A stretch of DNA of 64,000 nt from Arbacia lixula (Eukaryota; Echinodermata; Echinoidea; Arbacioida; Arbaciidae), in NCBI GenBank assembly GCA_963669155.1, contig OZ022596.1, positions 15,980,478-16,044,477 of the forward strand. Direction: 5' to 3'. This document shows, in pieces, positions 46,080 to 58,190 of the stretch; the first letter of the stretch is position 1, and each line of letters opens with the position of its first letter. The notes beneath the pieces were generated by a model. The model had not been told where the DNA came from and made no database searches. It saw only the letters and a list, made by a program, of their open reading frames with translations. The position numbers and the translations under genes are program-made.

Positions 46080-47190
46080 GGCTTTCTTTACTATTCTCTC
46101 TCTCCTGTTTGTTTTCCCGTTTTTTTTTTCTCTCTCTTTTTATTTTTTCGTTCTCCCTTTCTGCTATTTCCCTTTCTCATACTTTTCTATCCATCTCACT
46201 CTCTCTTCTGACATCTTTCCCGTTCTTTTGCTCTCTCCGGCTCTCCCTCCTTCATCTTTCTATTCCTACTATCCTTCTATGTATTCCTCACCCTTCTCTG
46301 CTTTCTTTTAGTCGTAATATTGTAAAGGCAGAGCTGAGTCTAGCTAATCCAGCCATCCCATTTAAATCTAATCATGTTTTATGCTATGTACTTTACACAG
46401 AAAATCAATAAGAATCAAATCAACACAATGCATGCTTCTGCGTAAACCTTATATATTATAACAATTGTTTAGATTTTAGGTATATTGCTGTTATATACAA
46501 GTTGAAGGTCAAATAAACGTTTATATACTTTCTTCTCTGCAATTCAGGTCTCGCTAGTAAGTTCATTGCAATCTACATATACCATAACACAGAACATCGC
46601 AATGAAGAAAATGAAATGTGTTAGTGGGAGGAAAAAGAGACGGATAGATGGAGAGATGGAGATAGAAAGAGAGAAAGAGGAAGGGGGGAAGGGATGAGAC
46701 AAGGGGAAGAATACATACACAATAAGAGGGAGAGAAACCAGGATGAGAGTATCTGAATGCAGACAGACAAATGGCAGAAGGGATAGATAGAAAGAGTGAG
46801 ATATAACAAACAGAAAATACGATGCATTACAGAAAGAGAGGACAGACAGGGGAGAATACCAAAGAAAGATAGAAGGATGAAAGGGAGGAGAAAGAAAGAG
46901 AGAGAGAGAGAAAGAGAGAGAGAGAAGGAGAGAGAGAGAGAGAGAGAGAGAAAGTAAGTGAGAGAGAAGGAGAGAGAGAGAGAGAGTAAGTGAGAGAGAG
47001 AGAAGGGGAGAGAGAGAGAGAAAGAGAGAGAGAGAGTGTGAGAGAGAGAGAAGAAGAGGAACAAAGAGAAAAAAAAGAACGAGAGAGGTAGAGAGTGGAA
47101 GAAAAGAAAGATGTAATGGCGGAAGAGATTCAGAGAGAGAGAGAGAAAGAGAGAGTGTGTGGGAGGAAGGGTGGGGGGGGGGGGATCGAC
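46080..47190. repeat. unit B border: polypyrimidine then polypurine tracts
   Basis: (TC)-rich 46080-46310, a second AATAAA inside gaaggtcaaataaacg near 46507, then (GA)-rich 46620-47190 including long pure (ag)n runs. Confidence 0.9.
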
Positions 47191-47579
47191 TAGATTTTCA
47201 TGTCATGTTTGTAAATCGTATCATGAAATGTGACCCCCGCGGAATCTGCGGTTTGGACAATAGATGACAGGCTATGAATAATCAGCATATTTCATCTCGG
47301 GCACAGTAAGGCCACAATCCTTTGGTAACTGCAGTTTCATGGCAAAGGTTGACATTCTCACTTGGCTGAAAATGTAACCGTGATAAAAGGGTTAATGCAC
47401 ACAAATTGTTTAGCTTTATTCATTCTTTGACTGTGTTTGAATCTACCAGCTTTCTTCTCTACTTTATCATACCTAGGCTTATTACGCATATGACCATTTA
47501 TAATTTGAGGTGGTTCCTGAAACAGAAATGAGATAGTAGTAGAATGGCAGTTCATTTATTGCGGCTACTGTAGTCCTCA
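47191..47579. other. spacer before receptor C
   Basis: Close match to the spacers before B and D; no gene. Confidence 0.6.
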
Positions 47580-48082
47580 CCGCTACTTCACTTCCTGTGC
47601 TAGTCGTTTGGTCGCTGTCCAAGCTTCTACGTCAAACCAACTGACAGCACAGAGAAGCTTCTTGTTCCTTTTCCTCTTCCTCCTGTGTATTTTCGTCATT
47701 TTTTGAGCATGTAAATTAACCCTTTGCGTGCCAGATAAACTGCTGCTCTATGGGATTTGTGTGTATAACTTGTTAAAAGGCCACATGTGGCATCCACGGA
47801 GCTGGTATGTATAACCCGAACCTCACCGATTTCTAAAGCCATTTAACTGCACATGCGCAGCTGACAACTACACTTGTCATATTACTTTGCTTCAATATTA
47901 CAAGCATTTCCGCCTTTTGTGATTTGAGAACCACATTTGTACGTGTATGTGCATGAGGCTGAAACTAGAAACGCATTACACTTTTAGAAGACGGCCGGCA
48001 TTTGATGTGATTTGATAAATCTTAAAGCGAGACAGACGGGTACAATTTCACCGATTAATTTGAAGTTACCTGGATTTGAAGA
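47580..48082 (+). promoter_or_regulatory. conserved upstream block, Ig receptor C
   Basis: Same order of blocks as before B, with gcacatgcgcag at 47849-47860 and a nearly identical 80-base leader. Confidence 0.65.
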
Positions 48083-49627
48083 ATGATGGCGAGCTGCAAA
48101 CATCTTTCCTTGCTGCTACTGATCTGTGTGGCTGTTACTAGCGGGGTGGCGACTGTTTATCAAAAGATAATTGTTAACGTTGGTGAAGACTTTTCTTTCG
48201 ACTGTTTTCCTCCCGTTGAAAATGATTCGCTCATTTACAACTGGGTACGTGATTTGCCTCATGAAAATGAGCAGCCTATTTCAGCTTTTGCCACGTCATT
48301 CCTAGAAGTATACCAGCTCACACCATTTCGCGGCAGCATACGCCTGACATCTCAATACGTCTACGTGAATGAAACTAATCATAGTTTTTCGCTTACTGTC
48401 CTGAACATGAGTGTTGCAGATTCGGGTAACTATTCGTGCGGGTTGTTCACCCAGGGAGGATTACGTTTTCTTCAAAGTTATGACATCCTCGTTATTGGAT
48501 GCTCGTGCACCACGTATCATGGTCTCGAAAGCCTCGGAAATAATGTTACTTGTACCCTCGAAAACTATCCAACCTCTGATGCCAACAATGTCGTATTTTC
48601 AATCAATGAAAACCGACAGGAAGGCTTTATCGAAGGTAAGGCATTGACATTTATAACGGATTACAATTTACAACAAAACGTTACGATTCGTTTCAACCCT
48701 CTAATAGATTTTAAAAGGAGGGTTTCATGTATTGTACCAGCTCCACCAAACCATGTTTCCAAGGTTCCCATGACTACCACTTCTAAACGGACAACACCTG
48801 TCATCTCGACTACATCTATTGAGGGGGGTGAGCAACCCACTAACCGACCAACCACGAGTCCTCCCGCCGTTCGTGATGGCACTCCGATCAAATCAGGCAT
48901 TGCTGTACCTACGGCTTCAATATTCGATGCATTTTTTCCGAAGGCAAATGACAAACCCCTTAAATCATCTAGACAAAATTTGATTATTGTTATCATTTGT
49001 GCGGTAGGATCATGCTTGATACCTTTGCTGATCGTTGTGATCGTCTTGATTAGATCACGATCGCGACGACAGCAGGATCACAAAGCAAGAGGATTCACAC
49101 CAGATGAAAGTGAAGCAAGAGCGGAAGCTGTCGCCATTGAAGAATCTGAATTCAATTGTTATGCCGGTATCCAGGACACGCTTAACCTTGCAGGATCTGA
49201 TGGAGTGGGAGGCGTTAACTCTCTGAGAGACAAACCATACACAGGCCATTCACTTTGTACGTACGTGTGTGCCGATGATGATGATGGCAGTGTGAAGAAC
49301 CCTGAGGGAGGAGCCGAAGGACACCGCTTCGCCTCTGATGTCATGACCGACAACGACCTGTATGATTGGAACAGCGACCTCAACGACAGACCTGCGACGT
49401 CGGGATCACCGCCTGAAGCGTGTGGACCATTGTACGCCATGCCGGATAAAAGAAGCAAGTCTGACAACACATCCAAGCGGGATCTTTGCAATGCTGAAGA
49501 GGTGAAGCAACCGGATGTGAGTGCCCTCTACGCTCAAGTTGACCGCTCTTCAAAGGTAATCAAGAACACACCAGTTGACGTGAGTGCGTTGTATGCTGTA
49601 GTTGATAAAAGGGACAAGAATAACTGA
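48083..49627 (+). CDS. Ig-domain transmembrane receptor C, intronless, 514 residues
   Basis: Same plan as receptor B. Its first 40-odd residues are identical to B's. The V-like domain has C41, YNWVR and ADSGNYSC. The second Ig-like domain is clearly different from B and D (TSDANNVVFSINENRQ, IRFNPLIDFKRRVSC) and the stalk opens KVPMTTTSKRTT, as in the second part of receptor A. The TM segment (IIVIICAVGSCLIPLLIVVIVLI) carries a proline. The tail keeps NCYAGI, DLYDW, LYAMP, ALYAQV and ALYAVV and has one extra residue in the acidic DDDDGSVK loop. The mixture of B-like tip and A-like stalk points to gene conversion. Role inferred from architecture only. Confidence 0.92.
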   Translation: MMASCKHLSLLLLICVAVTSGVATVYQKIIVNVGEDFSFDCFPPVENDSLIYNWVRDLPHENEQPISAFATSFLEVYQLTPFRGSIRLTSQYVYVNETNHSFSLTVLNMSVADSGNYSCGLFTQGGLRFLQSYDILVIGCSCTTYHGLESLGNNVTCTLENYPTSDANNVVFSINENRQEGFIEGKALTFITDYNLQQNVTIRFNPLIDFKRRVSCIVPAPPNHVSKVPMTTTSKRTTPVISTTSIEGGEQPTNRPTTSPPAVRDGTPIKSGIAVPTASIFDAFFPKANDKPLKSSRQNLIIVIICAVGSCLIPLLIVVIVLIRSRSRRQQDHKARGFTPDESEARAEAVAIEESEFNCYAGIQDTLNLAGSDGVGGVNSLRDKPYTGHSLCTYVCADDDDGSVKNPEGGAEGHRFASDVMTDNDLYDWNSDLNDRPATSGSPPEACGPLYAMPDKRSKSDNTSKRDLCNAEEVKQPDVSALYAQVDRSSKVIKNTPVDVSALYAVVDKRDKNN

Positions 49628-51669
49628 CCCCAATAACCGCTTAGAGATGTTTGCTATGTTCCATCAATCCAGAACATTGTAACGACAGATTGGCCTTGAT
49701 TTGAAAAAAAAAAGTGATGTAGGCTTGTGTACATGGTTGTAAAATAAAGTTGTACATAATTTTGTTTTAACTAATATACTTTTCGGAATTCTAGATTGTC
49801 AATGAATATCAAAGTAGTACCTTCATATCCAATGCTAGGCAGGTTTCTGGTTGTAAACAGTATCACCAAATTGAGAGAGTCACTTTTCCATCATTATCTA
49901 ACAGGTTTATGTCACGCTTGTGTACTTGGCTTTTCAAACTAGATGCAGTAACCATGACAAGAAAAGTGTAAAGAATTTCGTTAAAGCCCGACCATGTTTT
50001 TTCTAATCATGTACATAAATGTGGGATGATTTGTTATAGTCTTGTAGTTAACAGCTTTTGATGATTCGGAATTTTTTGCATGCTGAAAAGAAGAACAATA
50101 ATCAAAGCCCTGTCGTACCTAAATTTAAAATACCACAGTGACTCGCTCTCAGAAAGTTGGATACTTGACAATGTAAGCACAGAACACAGGATGGACAGAG
50201 TTGACTGATGATTTTTTTTGGGTAAAATGCCAATATAATGGTTATGACTTTCATAAGGGTAGATGGTTCACCCTTTATGTTGCCCATTTACGTGATGCGC
50301 AGTGTAATATTTCCTCTGGAAAATGTTATAGTTTAAAGAAAAAAATGTACTTGTGGAAGTGGAAGCTTTTTTTTTTCAATTTCCATCCCCAGGAATAGCT
50401 GTGAGGCGCAAGAAATGTATCGCGATCCGGAAAACGTTCTCTCTTGTACATCTGGTAATATGCCCAATTGTTTTATGTGAAGTAGGTCATATCAATACAT
50501 GTTTTTTATATTTGAATAGCGTGAGCTATAAGATCTTCAGCCTGCGAGAAACTTTTTCCACATTTCATGCTTAAGTCCACAATTCTATACAAATATTTAA
50601 GAATCACATTACAGCTCATGTCTTTATGATGTTAATTAACTTCCTTTATTAAAACATGTTTTAGCAACCACCTGTACACAAAACCGCATATCTCGTTTCT
50701 TCTTGACATATTTTTTTTATAGCAACTTGTATATAAAGTGATGTGTACATAAACCCTTGCTTTGAAGACGGCAATTTCTTGTCCATTTAACCATGTTCAT
50801 ACACAGATTTCATTACATGCACGTATGTGATATATCTTGCATTATAAAGTGATATATTAATGTACGATTGTAAAGCAACTTAAGCAACTTTTAACTTCAT
50901 GTATCAAGAGCTCTGCATTTTCAAACATCCTTAAACCTTCTCAACTTAGACCATGAGGCACTTATCCATTATGTTCTATAAACATATTTAGGTTAACGGA
51001 AAAGGATGTTGGCACGTTCAACTTTCGTTCAAAAGTGAATGCAGTACAAAGTATGACCGCCTGTCGCCTATTTCCTTATATCGTATTTGTTTGTTCTGGG
51101 GTGGACTTGACATCATGGAAACAATGTTTGCTTAGCGCCCTGACACACCGTGGTATACGAGCTGTACAGATGATACATTGTAATGATACAGGCGGTTGCA
51201 TGACATGGCAACAGAAAAAGTGTATAACATTTTTTTTCTGCATTTCTATACTTCTCGTTTGGCTTTTTCAAGCGAGTGTTGGTTCCAAAAAATGCTGGAA
51301 ATTTGTTTAGAAAACTCATGTGATCAAAAATTGTTTAATCCTATTGTATACAGTATGTACTTTGTATCTGGTTAATATTGTGGAATACGTTATAATTGTT
51401 TTATCAAGAGGTTAATCATGATTATAATCAATTATTACAGATTTCTTGTTTGTTAAAGGCAAAGAGACAGTTCTTGCTATATAAAATATAATGCCATCGC
51501 TTCTCTGATGTTGGCTTAAGGTAAGATCAATTATAGAACGGCGGTCGTCGTTTCGTCACGAACATGAAATATTTCATGAAAAAATGTTTGTAATTACTAC
51601 GAGTAAACCCACGTAAAGACATTAAGGGTAAACAGTAGCAGTTTGAGTTCGCAGTTATCACTGGACGGC
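49628..51669 (+). other. 3' flank of receptor C
   Basis: AATAAA at 49743-49748. Very similar to the B flank over its whole length, more so than to A or D. Confidence 0.65.
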
Positions 51670-52474
51670 TTTCTTTACTATTCTCTCCATCCTCTTTCTT
51701 TTCCCGTTTTTTTTTCTCTCTCTTTTCTTTTTTTTGTTCTCCCTTTCTGCTATTTCCCTTTCTCATACTTGTCTATCCATCTCACTCTCTTTTCTGACAT
51801 CTCTCCCGTTCTTTTGCTCTCTTTATCTTTCTATTCCTACTATCCTTCTATGTATTCTTCACCCTTCTCTGCTTTCTTTTAGTCGTAATATTGTAAAGGC
51901 AGAGCTGAGTCTAGCTAATCCAGCCATCCCATTTAAATCTAATCATGTTTTATGCTATGTTCTTTACACAGAAAATCAATAAGAATCAAATCAACACAAT
52001 CCATGCTTCTGCGTAAGCCTTATATATTATAACAATTGTTTAGATTTTAGGTATATTGCTGTTATATACAAGTTGAAGGTCAAATAAACGTTTATATACT
52101 TTCTTGTCTGCAATTCAGGTCTCGCTAATAAATTCATTGTAATCTACATATACCATAACACAGAGCATCGCAATGAAGAAAATTGAATGTGTTAGTGGGA
52201 GGAAAATGAGACGGATAGACAGATAGATGGAGAGATGGAGATAGAAAGAGAAAAAGAGGGAGAGGGGGGAGGGGATGAGACAAGGGAAGAATACATACAC
52301 AATAAGAGGAAGAGAAACCAGGATGCGAGCATCTGAACGCAGACAGACAAATGGCAGAAGGGATAGATAGAATGAGGGAGATATAACAAACAGGGAATAG
52401 GATGCATGACAGAAAGAGAGGACAGACAGGGGAGAATACCAAAGAAAGCTAGAAGGATGAAAGAGAGGAGAAAG

Positions 52475-52528
<54 letters not shown>

Positions 52529-52705
52529 AGAGAGAGAGGGGAAGTAAGTGAGAGAGAGAAGAAGAGGAACAAAGAGAAAAAAAAGAACGAGAGAGGTAGA
52601 GAGTGGAAGGAAAGAAAGATATAATGGCGGAAGAGATTCAGAGAGAGAGAGAGAGAAAGAGAGAGTGTGTGGGAGGAAGGGTGGGGGGGGGGGGAGGATC
52701 GACTA
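51670..52705. repeat. unit C border: polypyrimidine then polypurine tracts
   Basis: (TC)-rich 51670-51890, caaataaacgtttata near 52081, (GA)-rich 52190-52660 with pure (ag)n at about 52480-52512, then a G-run. Confidence 0.9.
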
Positions 52706-53099
52706 GATTTTCATGTCATGTTTGTAAATCGTATCATGAAATGTGACTGCCGCGGAATCTGCGGTTTGGACAATAGATGACTGGCTATGAATAATCAGCA
52801 TATTCCATCTCGGGCACAATAAGGCCACAATCCTTTGGTAACTGCAGTTTCATGACAAAGGTTGACATTCTCACTTGGCTGAAAAAGTAACCGTGATAAA
52901 CGGGTTAATGCACACAAATTGTTTAGCTTTATTCATTCTTTGACTGTATTTGAATCTACCAACCTTCTTCTCTACTTTATCATACGTAACTAGGCTTATT
53001 ACGCACATAACCATTGATAATTCGAGGTAGTTCCTGAAACAGAAATGAGATAGTAGTAGAATGGCAGTTCATTTATTGCGGCTCCTGTAGTCCTCATCG
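52706..53099. other. spacer before receptor D
   Basis: Matches the spacer before C almost base for base; no gene. Confidence 0.6.
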
Positions 53100-53622
53100 C
53101 TACTTCACTTCACGTGCTAGTCGTTCGGTTGTTGTCCAAGCTTCTACGTCAAACCAACTGACAGCACCGAGAAGCTTATTTTCCTTTTCCTCTTCCTCCT
53201 GTGAAGTGTATTTTCGACTTTCCTTGAGCATATTAAGCCTTTGTGTGCCAGATAAATTACTTCTCTATGCGATTTGTGTATAACTTGCGAAAAGAACGCG
53301 TGTGGCATACACGGAGTTTGTATGTATAACCCGAACCTCATCGATTTCGATTGCCAGTCAACTGCACATGCGCAGTTGACAACTGCACTTTTTATGTTAC
53401 GTCGCTCCAAATTTACAAGTATTTCCGCCATTTGTGATTTGAGAACCCCATTTGTACGTGTATGTGCATGAGGCTGAAACTAGATAAGCAGTACACTTTT
53501 AGAAGGCGGCCGGCATTTGATGTGATTGGATATATCTCGTAACATTGTGGAATAACATAGAGACCGGCCTTGCAGTTCTCAATTTCACCGACTCATCTGA
53601 ACTTACTTGCGTCTGAATATAG
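53100..53622 (+). promoter_or_regulatory. conserved upstream block, Ig receptor D
   Basis: gcacatgcgcag at 53364-53375 within aactgcacatgcgcagttga, then tttccgccatttgtgatttg and ggcatttgatgtgattggat. The leader differs from B and C after that point. Confidence 0.65.
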
Positions 53623-55152
53623 ATGGCGAGCAACAGACATTATCTTTCCTTGCTGCTACTGATCTGTGTGGCTGTTAGTAGCGGGGTGGCGACTGTCTAT
53701 AGAAAGGTCATTGTTAACGTTGGTGAAGACTTTACTTTCGACTGTTTTCCACCCATTGAAAATGATTCGCTCAATTACAACTGGGTACGTGAATTGCCTC
53801 ATGAAAATGAGCAGCCTATTTCAGCTTTTGTCATGCCATTCCCAAAAGTATACCAGCTCTCAACATTTCGCGGCAGCACACGACTGACATCTCAATACGT
53901 CAACGTGAATGAAACTAATTATAGCTTTTCGCTTACTGTCCTGAATATGAGCGTTACAGATTCAGGGAACTATTCATGCGGGTTGCTCACCCAGGGAGGA
54001 TTGCGTTTTCTTCAACTTTATGAAACCCTCGTCATTGGATGCTCGTGCACTACGGATCATGGTCCCGAAAGCGGCGGAAATAATATTACCTGTACCCTCG
54101 AGAACTATCCAAATTCTGATGTGAAAAATGTCGTATTTTCAATCAATGGAAACCAACAAGAAGGCTTTATCCAAGGTAACGCATTGACATTTCGTACGGA
54201 TTTTACTTTACAACAAAACGTTACGTTTCGTTTCAACTCTCTAACAAATTTTGAAAGGAAGGTTACATGTATTGTGCCAGCTCCACCAACCACTGTATCC
54301 ACGGTTGCCATGGTAACCGTTTCTAAACGGACAACACCTTTCATCTCAACTACATCTACTGAGGGGGGTGTGCAGCCCAGTAACCAACCAACCACGAGTC
54401 CTTCCACCGTACGTGCTGGCATTCCGATCAAATCAAGCATTGCAGTCCCTACGGCTTCAATTTTAGATGCATCAATTCCAAAGGCAAGTGACAAATCCGT
54501 TGAATTATCTGGACAAAATTTTATTATTATTATCATTTGTGCGGTAGGATCGTTCTTGATACTTTTCTTGATCGTTGTGATCGTCTTGATAAGATCACGA
54601 TCACGACGACATCGGGATCACAAAGCAGGAGGGTCCATACCCGATGAAACTGAAGCAAGAGCGGAAGCTGTTGCCGTTGAAGAATCTGAATTCAATTGTT
54701 ATACCAGTGTCCAGGACAGCCTGAACCTTGCAGTATCAGATGGAGTCAACTATCGGAGAGACAAGCCATGCAAAGGCCAATCACTTTGTATATACGTGTG
54801 TGCCGATGGTGATGATGGGGTTAAGAACCCAGAGGGAGGAGCCGAAGGACACCGCTTCGCCTCTGATGACATGACCGACAACGACCTGTATGATTGGAAC
54901 AGCGACTTCAACGCCACTCCTACGACGTTGATATCACCTGAAGCGTGTGTACTATTGTACGCCATGCCGGATAAAAGAAGCAAGTCTGACAACACATCCA
55001 ATCGGGATGTTTGCAATGCTGAAGAAATGAACCAAACGGATGTGAGCACCCTCTACGCTAAAGTTGACCGCTCTTCAAAGGTAACCAAGAACACACCAGT
55101 TGACGAGAGTGCGTTGTATGCTGTAGTTGATAAAAGGGACAAGAATTACTGA
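53623..55152 (+). CDS. Ig-domain transmembrane receptor D, intronless, 509 residues
   Basis: Signal peptide 1-22 (YLSLLLLICVAVSSG). V-like Ig domain with C41, NYNWVREL and TDSGNYSC. The second Ig-like domain is nearly the same as in B (KNVVFSINGNQQEGF, ALTFRTDFTLQQNVTF). Stalk TVAMVTVSKRTTP as in B. TM FIIIIICAVGSFLILFLIVVIVLI, then RSRSRR. The tail is slightly shorter, with YTSV, DLYDW, LLYAMP, TLYAKV (an ITSM-type TxYxxV) and ALYAVV; it lacks the GVGGVNPL segment and reads DGVNYRRDK. It ends DKNY, adding a C-terminal tyrosine that the others lack. Start ATG 53623 in agATGG; there is only one ATG here, unlike the double ATG in B and C. Confidence 0.92.
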   Translation: MASNRHYLSLLLLICVAVSSGVATVYRKVIVNVGEDFTFDCFPPIENDSLNYNWVRELPHENEQPISAFVMPFPKVYQLSTFRGSTRLTSQYVNVNETNYSFSLTVLNMSVTDSGNYSCGLLTQGGLRFLQLYETLVIGCSCTTDHGPESGGNNITCTLENYPNSDVKNVVFSINGNQQEGFIQGNALTFRTDFTLQQNVTFRFNSLTNFERKVTCIVPAPPTTVSTVAMVTVSKRTTPFISTTSTEGGVQPSNQPTTSPSTVRAGIPIKSSIAVPTASILDASIPKASDKSVELSGQNFIIIIICAVGSFLILFLIVVIVLIRSRSRRHRDHKAGGSIPDETEARAEAVAVEESEFNCYTSVQDSLNLAVSDGVNYRRDKPCKGQSLCIYVCADGDDGVKNPEGGAEGHRFASDDMTDNDLYDWNSDFNATPTTLISPEACVLLYAMPDKRSKSDNTSNRDVCNAEEMNQTDVSTLYAKVDRSSKVTKNTPVDESALYAVVDKRDKNY

Positions 55153-56879
55153 CCGCAACAACCGCTCAGAGATGCTTGCAATGTTCAATCTATCCAGAAC
55201 ATTGTAACGACATATCGAACCTTATTTGAAAACAGTGATGTAGCCATGTGTACACGGCTGTAAAATCTATTTTTACATAATTTTGTTTTAAATGATGTAC
55301 TATTCGAAATTCTGGATTGTCATTGAGTACGAAAGTAGTGCCTTCATATCCATTGTTAGGCAGGCTTCTGGCTCTTAACAATACTACCCATTTAAGAGAG
55401 TCACTGCTCTGACATTATCGAGCGGGCTATAGTGTCGGGCACTCCCCGCTGTGACCACCGCCGGTTGCTCTACGCACATGGTTTTGCATGCGTGTGTACC
55501 TGACTGTTTAAACTAGATGTACATGATTATTTCAAAGATGAACTTTGCTAAATTGTCAATATTTTGCTACGAATTATTGTCGGAAAGAAAGCATGACAAG
55601 AATTGTGGACAGCGCTTTATTTTCGTTAAATTAAGCGCTTTTTTTCTCTAATCATGTAATTAAATGTGTGATGATTGTTGATAGTCTTGCAGTTAATAGC
55701 TTTAGCTGATTTTATCACATGCTGAAAAGAAAAAGAACAATCAAAGCCATGTAATAGTACGTAGAATATAAACAACACAGTGATTGGCTCTCTGGAAGTT
55801 GGACACTTGACAATGTAAGCACATAGCGGAGGATGGGCGCAATTGACCGTGATAATTAAAAAAAAAAAATCCAATTTAAGGATCATGACTTTGATATTGG
55901 TACATGGTGCACTGTTGATTTTGCTTATTAACATAGTGCGCAGTGAAATATTGATTCCTCTGAAAAATGTTCTAAAAATGTACTTGTGAAACCGACATCG
56001 ATTTGTGTGAGGATACCCAGAAGGAAAAAGAAATATATCGCGATCTGGAAAACCTTCTCTTTTTTCCATCTGGTGATATGCCCAATTGTTTTATGTGAAG
56101 CAAATCATATCAGTACATATTGTGTTTCTATTCGGATATTGTGTGCTATAGAAATTTCAGCTTGCAAGAGACGTTTTCCACATTCCATGCTTAATTCAAC
56201 AATTGTATGTTTATAAATCATGTTTTAGGTCACGACATAATAATGTGAATCAAACATGTTTCAGCAATCAGCTGTACATAAAGCCGTATAAAGCTGGTTT
56301 CTTCTTAACAATGTTTACATAGTAACCTGTAAGTAAAATAAACTGTACATAAACATTTGCGTTGAAGACAACCATTCCTGTCAAATTAAGCCATGTTTAA
56401 ACACAGATTTCATTAGATGCACACAATGTATATATCCTTCATAATATATGTATACACTTATATACGATTTTCAAGAGCTCTGTCTTTCCCAACATCTCCA
56501 AAACTTTCACAACTTAGGCGATGCAGTACTTATATATTTGTTCCATACACTTAATCAAGGTTAACGAAAAATGATGTTGGCATGTTTAACTTTCATTATA
56601 TTGTACATAAAGTGCATAACATGACCGCCTGTAGCTTATTTCCTCATATCATACTTGATTGTTCTGAAGTGGACTTGAAAACATGGAAACGATGTCTGTG
56701 CAGCGCCCTGAAACATCGTGGAATACGAGCTGTACAGATGATAACTATTGAAGTAATACAGGTGGTTACAAACGTCACGAGCATTAAATCTTTAATGAAA
56801 AAAAAAAGCTTCTACGCATAAACCAACCTAAAGATATTAGTGGTAAACAGTAGCAGTTTGAGTACACAGTTATCATTGG
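55153..56879 (+). other. 3' flank of receptor D
   Basis: Same blocks as the other units but more diverged; no gene. Confidence 0.6.
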
Positions 56880-57849
56880 GCCCCTTTCTTTCTTTCATCA
56901 CCATGGTCACTCTCCCTTTTTTCTTTCACGTTTTGTTCTTTCTCTCTCTTCCTTTCTTCATAATTTCGCTCTCGCTTTCAGCTAATTTACTTTATCTTAT
57001 TTTTTTTTATCCAGATCACTATCTTTTCTGTCATCTTTCCCTTTTGTTTGCACACCTGCTTCTATTTTTATCTTCCGTTCCCTCTCTGGTTATCCTTCCT
57101 TCCTCTTTCCCTTCCGTCTATCCTTTTCTGTATTCTTCACAATCCTCTGCTTTCTTGTAGTCATAGTATAGCGTAAGTCAAAGTGGTCCAGACATCCCAT
57201 TTAACTTAATGTTGAATATTGTCGTGTTCTATGATATGTACTCTACAAGGAAACTCATTAAGAACAAATAACTACAAATGCATGCCTTTGCGCAAACCTT
57301 ATATACATTATAATAATAGTATATATTGTAGGTATATTTCTGCTATATATAAGTTGAAAGTGAAATAAACGTTTATAAACTTCCTTTTCTGCAACTCAAG
57401 TCTCGCCAATAATGTCATTGTACTCTTCATATACCAGAAACACAGAAAATTGCAATGAAGAACATGAAATATGACAGTGGGAGGAAAAAGAGACGGATAG
57501 AAAGATGGAATGATGGGAAATATGGAAATAGAAAGCTAGAAAGAGGGATAGGGAGAGGAGAAAGAGAGAGAGGGGGAGAATGAAAGAGAATTAGAAAGAG
57601 GAGAAGAATGAAAAAAGTGAAAGAATGCATACACAATATAAAGAGGTAGAGAAACAAGAATGTGAGCATATGAACGCAGGCAGACAAACGTCAGAAGGGA
57701 TAGATAGAATGAGTGAGATATAACAAACAGGGAAGAAGATATATGACTAAAAGAGAGGATAGAAAAGAGAGAATACCAACAGAAAAAAGGAAGGATGGGA
57801 GAGAGGAAGAAATATAGAGAGGTGAAGAGAGAAAGAAAGAAAAAAAAAG

Positions 57850-57886
<37 letters not shown>

Positions 57887-58048
57887 AGAGAGAAAGAAAG
57901 TGAGAGAGGGGGGTAAAAGAGGAACACAAAGAAAAAAAGAACGAAAGAGGTACAGAGCGAATAGGAAGAAAGATATTTGGACGAAAGAAGAGATTCAGAA
58001 AGAGAGAGAGAGAGAGAGAGTACATGTGTGTATGTGCGTGTGTTTGTT

Positions 58049-58095
<47 letters not shown>

Positions 58096-58190
58096 TTGTG
58101 TGTCTGTTTGTGTGTGTAGGGGCGGGGCGACTAGAGATATAGGATACCCACATGAAGAGTGAGAGAGAGGGAGAGAGAGAGAGGAACACG
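56880..58190. repeat. unit D border: polypyrimidine then polypurine tracts
   Basis: (TC)-rich 56880-57160, gaaataaacgtttata near 57361, then (GA)-rich 57470-58190 broken by (GT)n at about 58026-58119. This is the longest of the four complete tracts. Confidence 0.9.

Noticed and set aside
46621-47064. Leu/Ser-rich ORFs on the minus strand (also 52192-52572 and 57691-58025)
   Set aside because: They are translations of (GA)n tracts; the LSLSLS pattern is the repeat itself. They are not membrane proteins.
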